Shown one piece after another: positions 62,983 through 64,000 of a stretch of 64,000 nt of DNA. The DNA comes from Bacillus sp. EB600 (GTDB lineage: Bacteria; Bacillota; Bacilli; Bacillales; Cytobacillaceae). The stretch lies in the NCBI RefSeq assembly GCF_024494385.1, contig NZ_JAEVLT010000024.1, forward strand, positions 1 to 64,000, written 5' to 3'. Within the stretch, counting starts at the first letter, position 1, and every line of letters starts with the position of its first letter. The position numbers were made by a program, and so were the translations under genes. The notes beneath the pieces are model-generated. The model was given only the letters and a program-made list of their open reading frames with translations. It was not told the DNA's origin and ran no database searches.

Positions 62983-64000
62983 CCTAAAATTTTTTGAAGA
63001 CGGGCTTGAACCTTTTCTCTTCCTAACAGTTCAATAGCTTGGTTAAGGTCCGGTCCGTGCGTTTGCCCCGTTACAGCAGAACGAATTGGCATGAATAAGT
63101 TCTTTCCCTTTTGTCCAGTCACTTTCTGGACAGCTTTTATAGCAGCCTTAACTTTCTCAGCTGTAAATTCTTCCAACCCGGCAATTTCCTCACTAAATGC
63201 CTGCAAAACCTGGGGAACTGTCTCTCCTGTAAGGACTTCCTTGGCTTCTTGCTCATATTCTGCTTCATCCTGGAAAAACATATCCGTAAGCTCAACAATT
63301 TCCGCTCCAAAGCTCATTTTTTCCTGGAATAGCGCAATAAGTTTCGTTGCCCATTCTCGTTCGGCTTCGTTCATGTCAACGTTAAGACGACCGGCTTTAA
63401 TAAGATGTGGTAAGGAAATTCCGACAACCTTTTCAAGGTCTGCCTTTTTCACATATTGGTTATTCATCCATTCCAGCTTTTGCTTATCAAAAACTGCGGG
63501 TGATTTTGAGAGACGGTTGGCATCAAAAACCTTAATAAACTCCTCTTTCGAAAAGATTTCTTCCTCCCCGCCGGGCGACCAGCCAAGTAATGCGATAAAG
63601 TTAAATAATGCTTCAGGTAAATAGCCTAAGCCTTCGTACTGCTCCATAAATTGGATAATAGATTCATCACGTTTGCTAAGTTTCTTGTGGTTTTCATTGA
63701 CAATCAATGTCATATGCCCAAAAATAGGAGGTTCCCAACCCAGCGCATCATAGACCATCAACTGCTTCGGTGTATTCGAGATATGATCATCTCCGCGAAG
63801 CACATGAGAGATTTTCATTAGATAATCATCAATTGCTACGGCAAAATTATAGGTTGGTATTCCGTCCTTTTTAATCATGACCCAATCACCGAAGCCGTCA
63901 GATTCAAACGAAACAGAACCTTTCACCATATCATTAAATGAGTATACTTTACCTGCAGGCACTTTTATGCGAATACTTGGTTTGCGGCCTTCCTTTTCAA
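62979..64000 (-). CDS. gltX: glutamyl-tRNA synthetase (C-terminal part)
   Basis: About 340 C-terminal residues of a class I GluRS; the frame stays open to the right edge, so the N-terminus and HIGH motif are outside the window. The KLSKR signature is present, followed by the helical anticodon-binding domain. It lies upstream of the T-box and cysES on the same strand, as in B. subtilis. Confidence 0.95.
   Translation of the reverse strand, partial: EKEGRKPSIRIKVPAGKVYSFNDMVKGSVSFESDGFGDWVMIKKDGIPTYNFAVAIDDYLMKISHVLRGDDHISNTPKQLMVYDALGWEPPIFGHMTLIVNENHKKLSKRDESIIQFMEQYEGLGYLPEALFNFIALLGWSPGGEEEIFSKEEFIKVFDANRLSKSPAVFDKQKLEWMNNQYVKKADLEKVVGISLPHLIKAGRLNVDMNEAEREWATKLIALFQEKMSFGAEIVELTDMFFQDEAEYEQEAKEVLTGETVPQVLQAFSEEIAGLEEFTAEKVKAAIKAVQKVTGQKGKNLFMPIRSAVTGQTHGPDLNQAIELLGREKVQARLQKILG

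Overview
The window comes from an endospore-forming Bacillaceae chromosome. The evidence is the order of the str, S10, spc and alpha ribosomal operons, the B. subtilis-like neighbours (sigH, rae1, mrnC, cysES, gltX on one side; truA, ecfT/A, rplM, rpsI, ybaK, cwlD, salA, gerD, kbaA, pdaB on the other), the sporulation and germination genes, and the strong GGAGG Shine-Dalgarno sites. Almost everything is transcribed on the minus strand. The left edge is the first 19 nt of a 16S rRNA gene with its tandem promoters and boxA; the right edge cuts gltX.

Layout, left to right: 1-5.5 kb, rrn promoter region, an unknown 75-aa gene and the sporulation block pdaB-kbaA-gerD-salA-cwlD-ybaK. 5.7-16.0 kb, an accessory block between ybaK and rpsI, where B. 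subtilis has only one small gene. It carries an amino-acid permease, an MFS transporter, a DUF1232 protein, a PQQ biosynthesis operon (pqqA, an unknown small membrane protein, pqqB, pqqC, pqqD, pqqE), a lipoprotein PQQ alcohol dehydrogenase fused to cytochrome c, and a divergent secreted protein. 16.2-35.4 kb, rpsI-rplM-truA-ecfT-ecfA2-ecfA1 and the alpha, spc and S10 operons. 35.9-40.3 kb, a sulfate-assimilation operon (cysH-cysP-sat-cysC-sirB) lying between tuf and rpsJ. 40.5-56.4 kb, tuf, fusA, rpsG, rpsL, an L7Ae-like gene, rpoC, rpoB, an RsmC-like methyltransferase, rplL, rplJ, rplA, rplK. 56.5-64 kb, nusG, secE, rpmG, sigH, rae1, rlmB, mrnC, cysS, cysE, a T-box leader and gltX.

The most notable system is the PQQ block. 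PqqA (24 aa, Glu15 and Tyr19) supplies the peptide; PqqE, D, B and C would convert it to PQQ; the adjacent dehydrogenase is a predicted membrane-anchored quinohemoprotein. Its active site carries Asp-Tyr-Asp, the signature linked to lanthanide use in XoxF/PedH-type enzymes, so this may be a rare Gram-positive rare-earth-dependent alcohol oxidation system. pqqB appears to begin with ATT, and an unrecognised two-helix membrane protein sits between pqqA and pqqB.

Other notable points: map and the neighbouring KOW-domain gene have decayed to pseudogenes between adk and infA; long imperfect intergenic repeats occur in the nusG-secE and cysE-T-box gaps, with more degenerate GC-rich candidates in the rpoC-rpoB and rpsJ-sirB gaps; and there are candidate attenuators and internal promoters throughout the ribosomal operons. 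No tRNA, CRISPR array, insertion sequence or prophage was seen.
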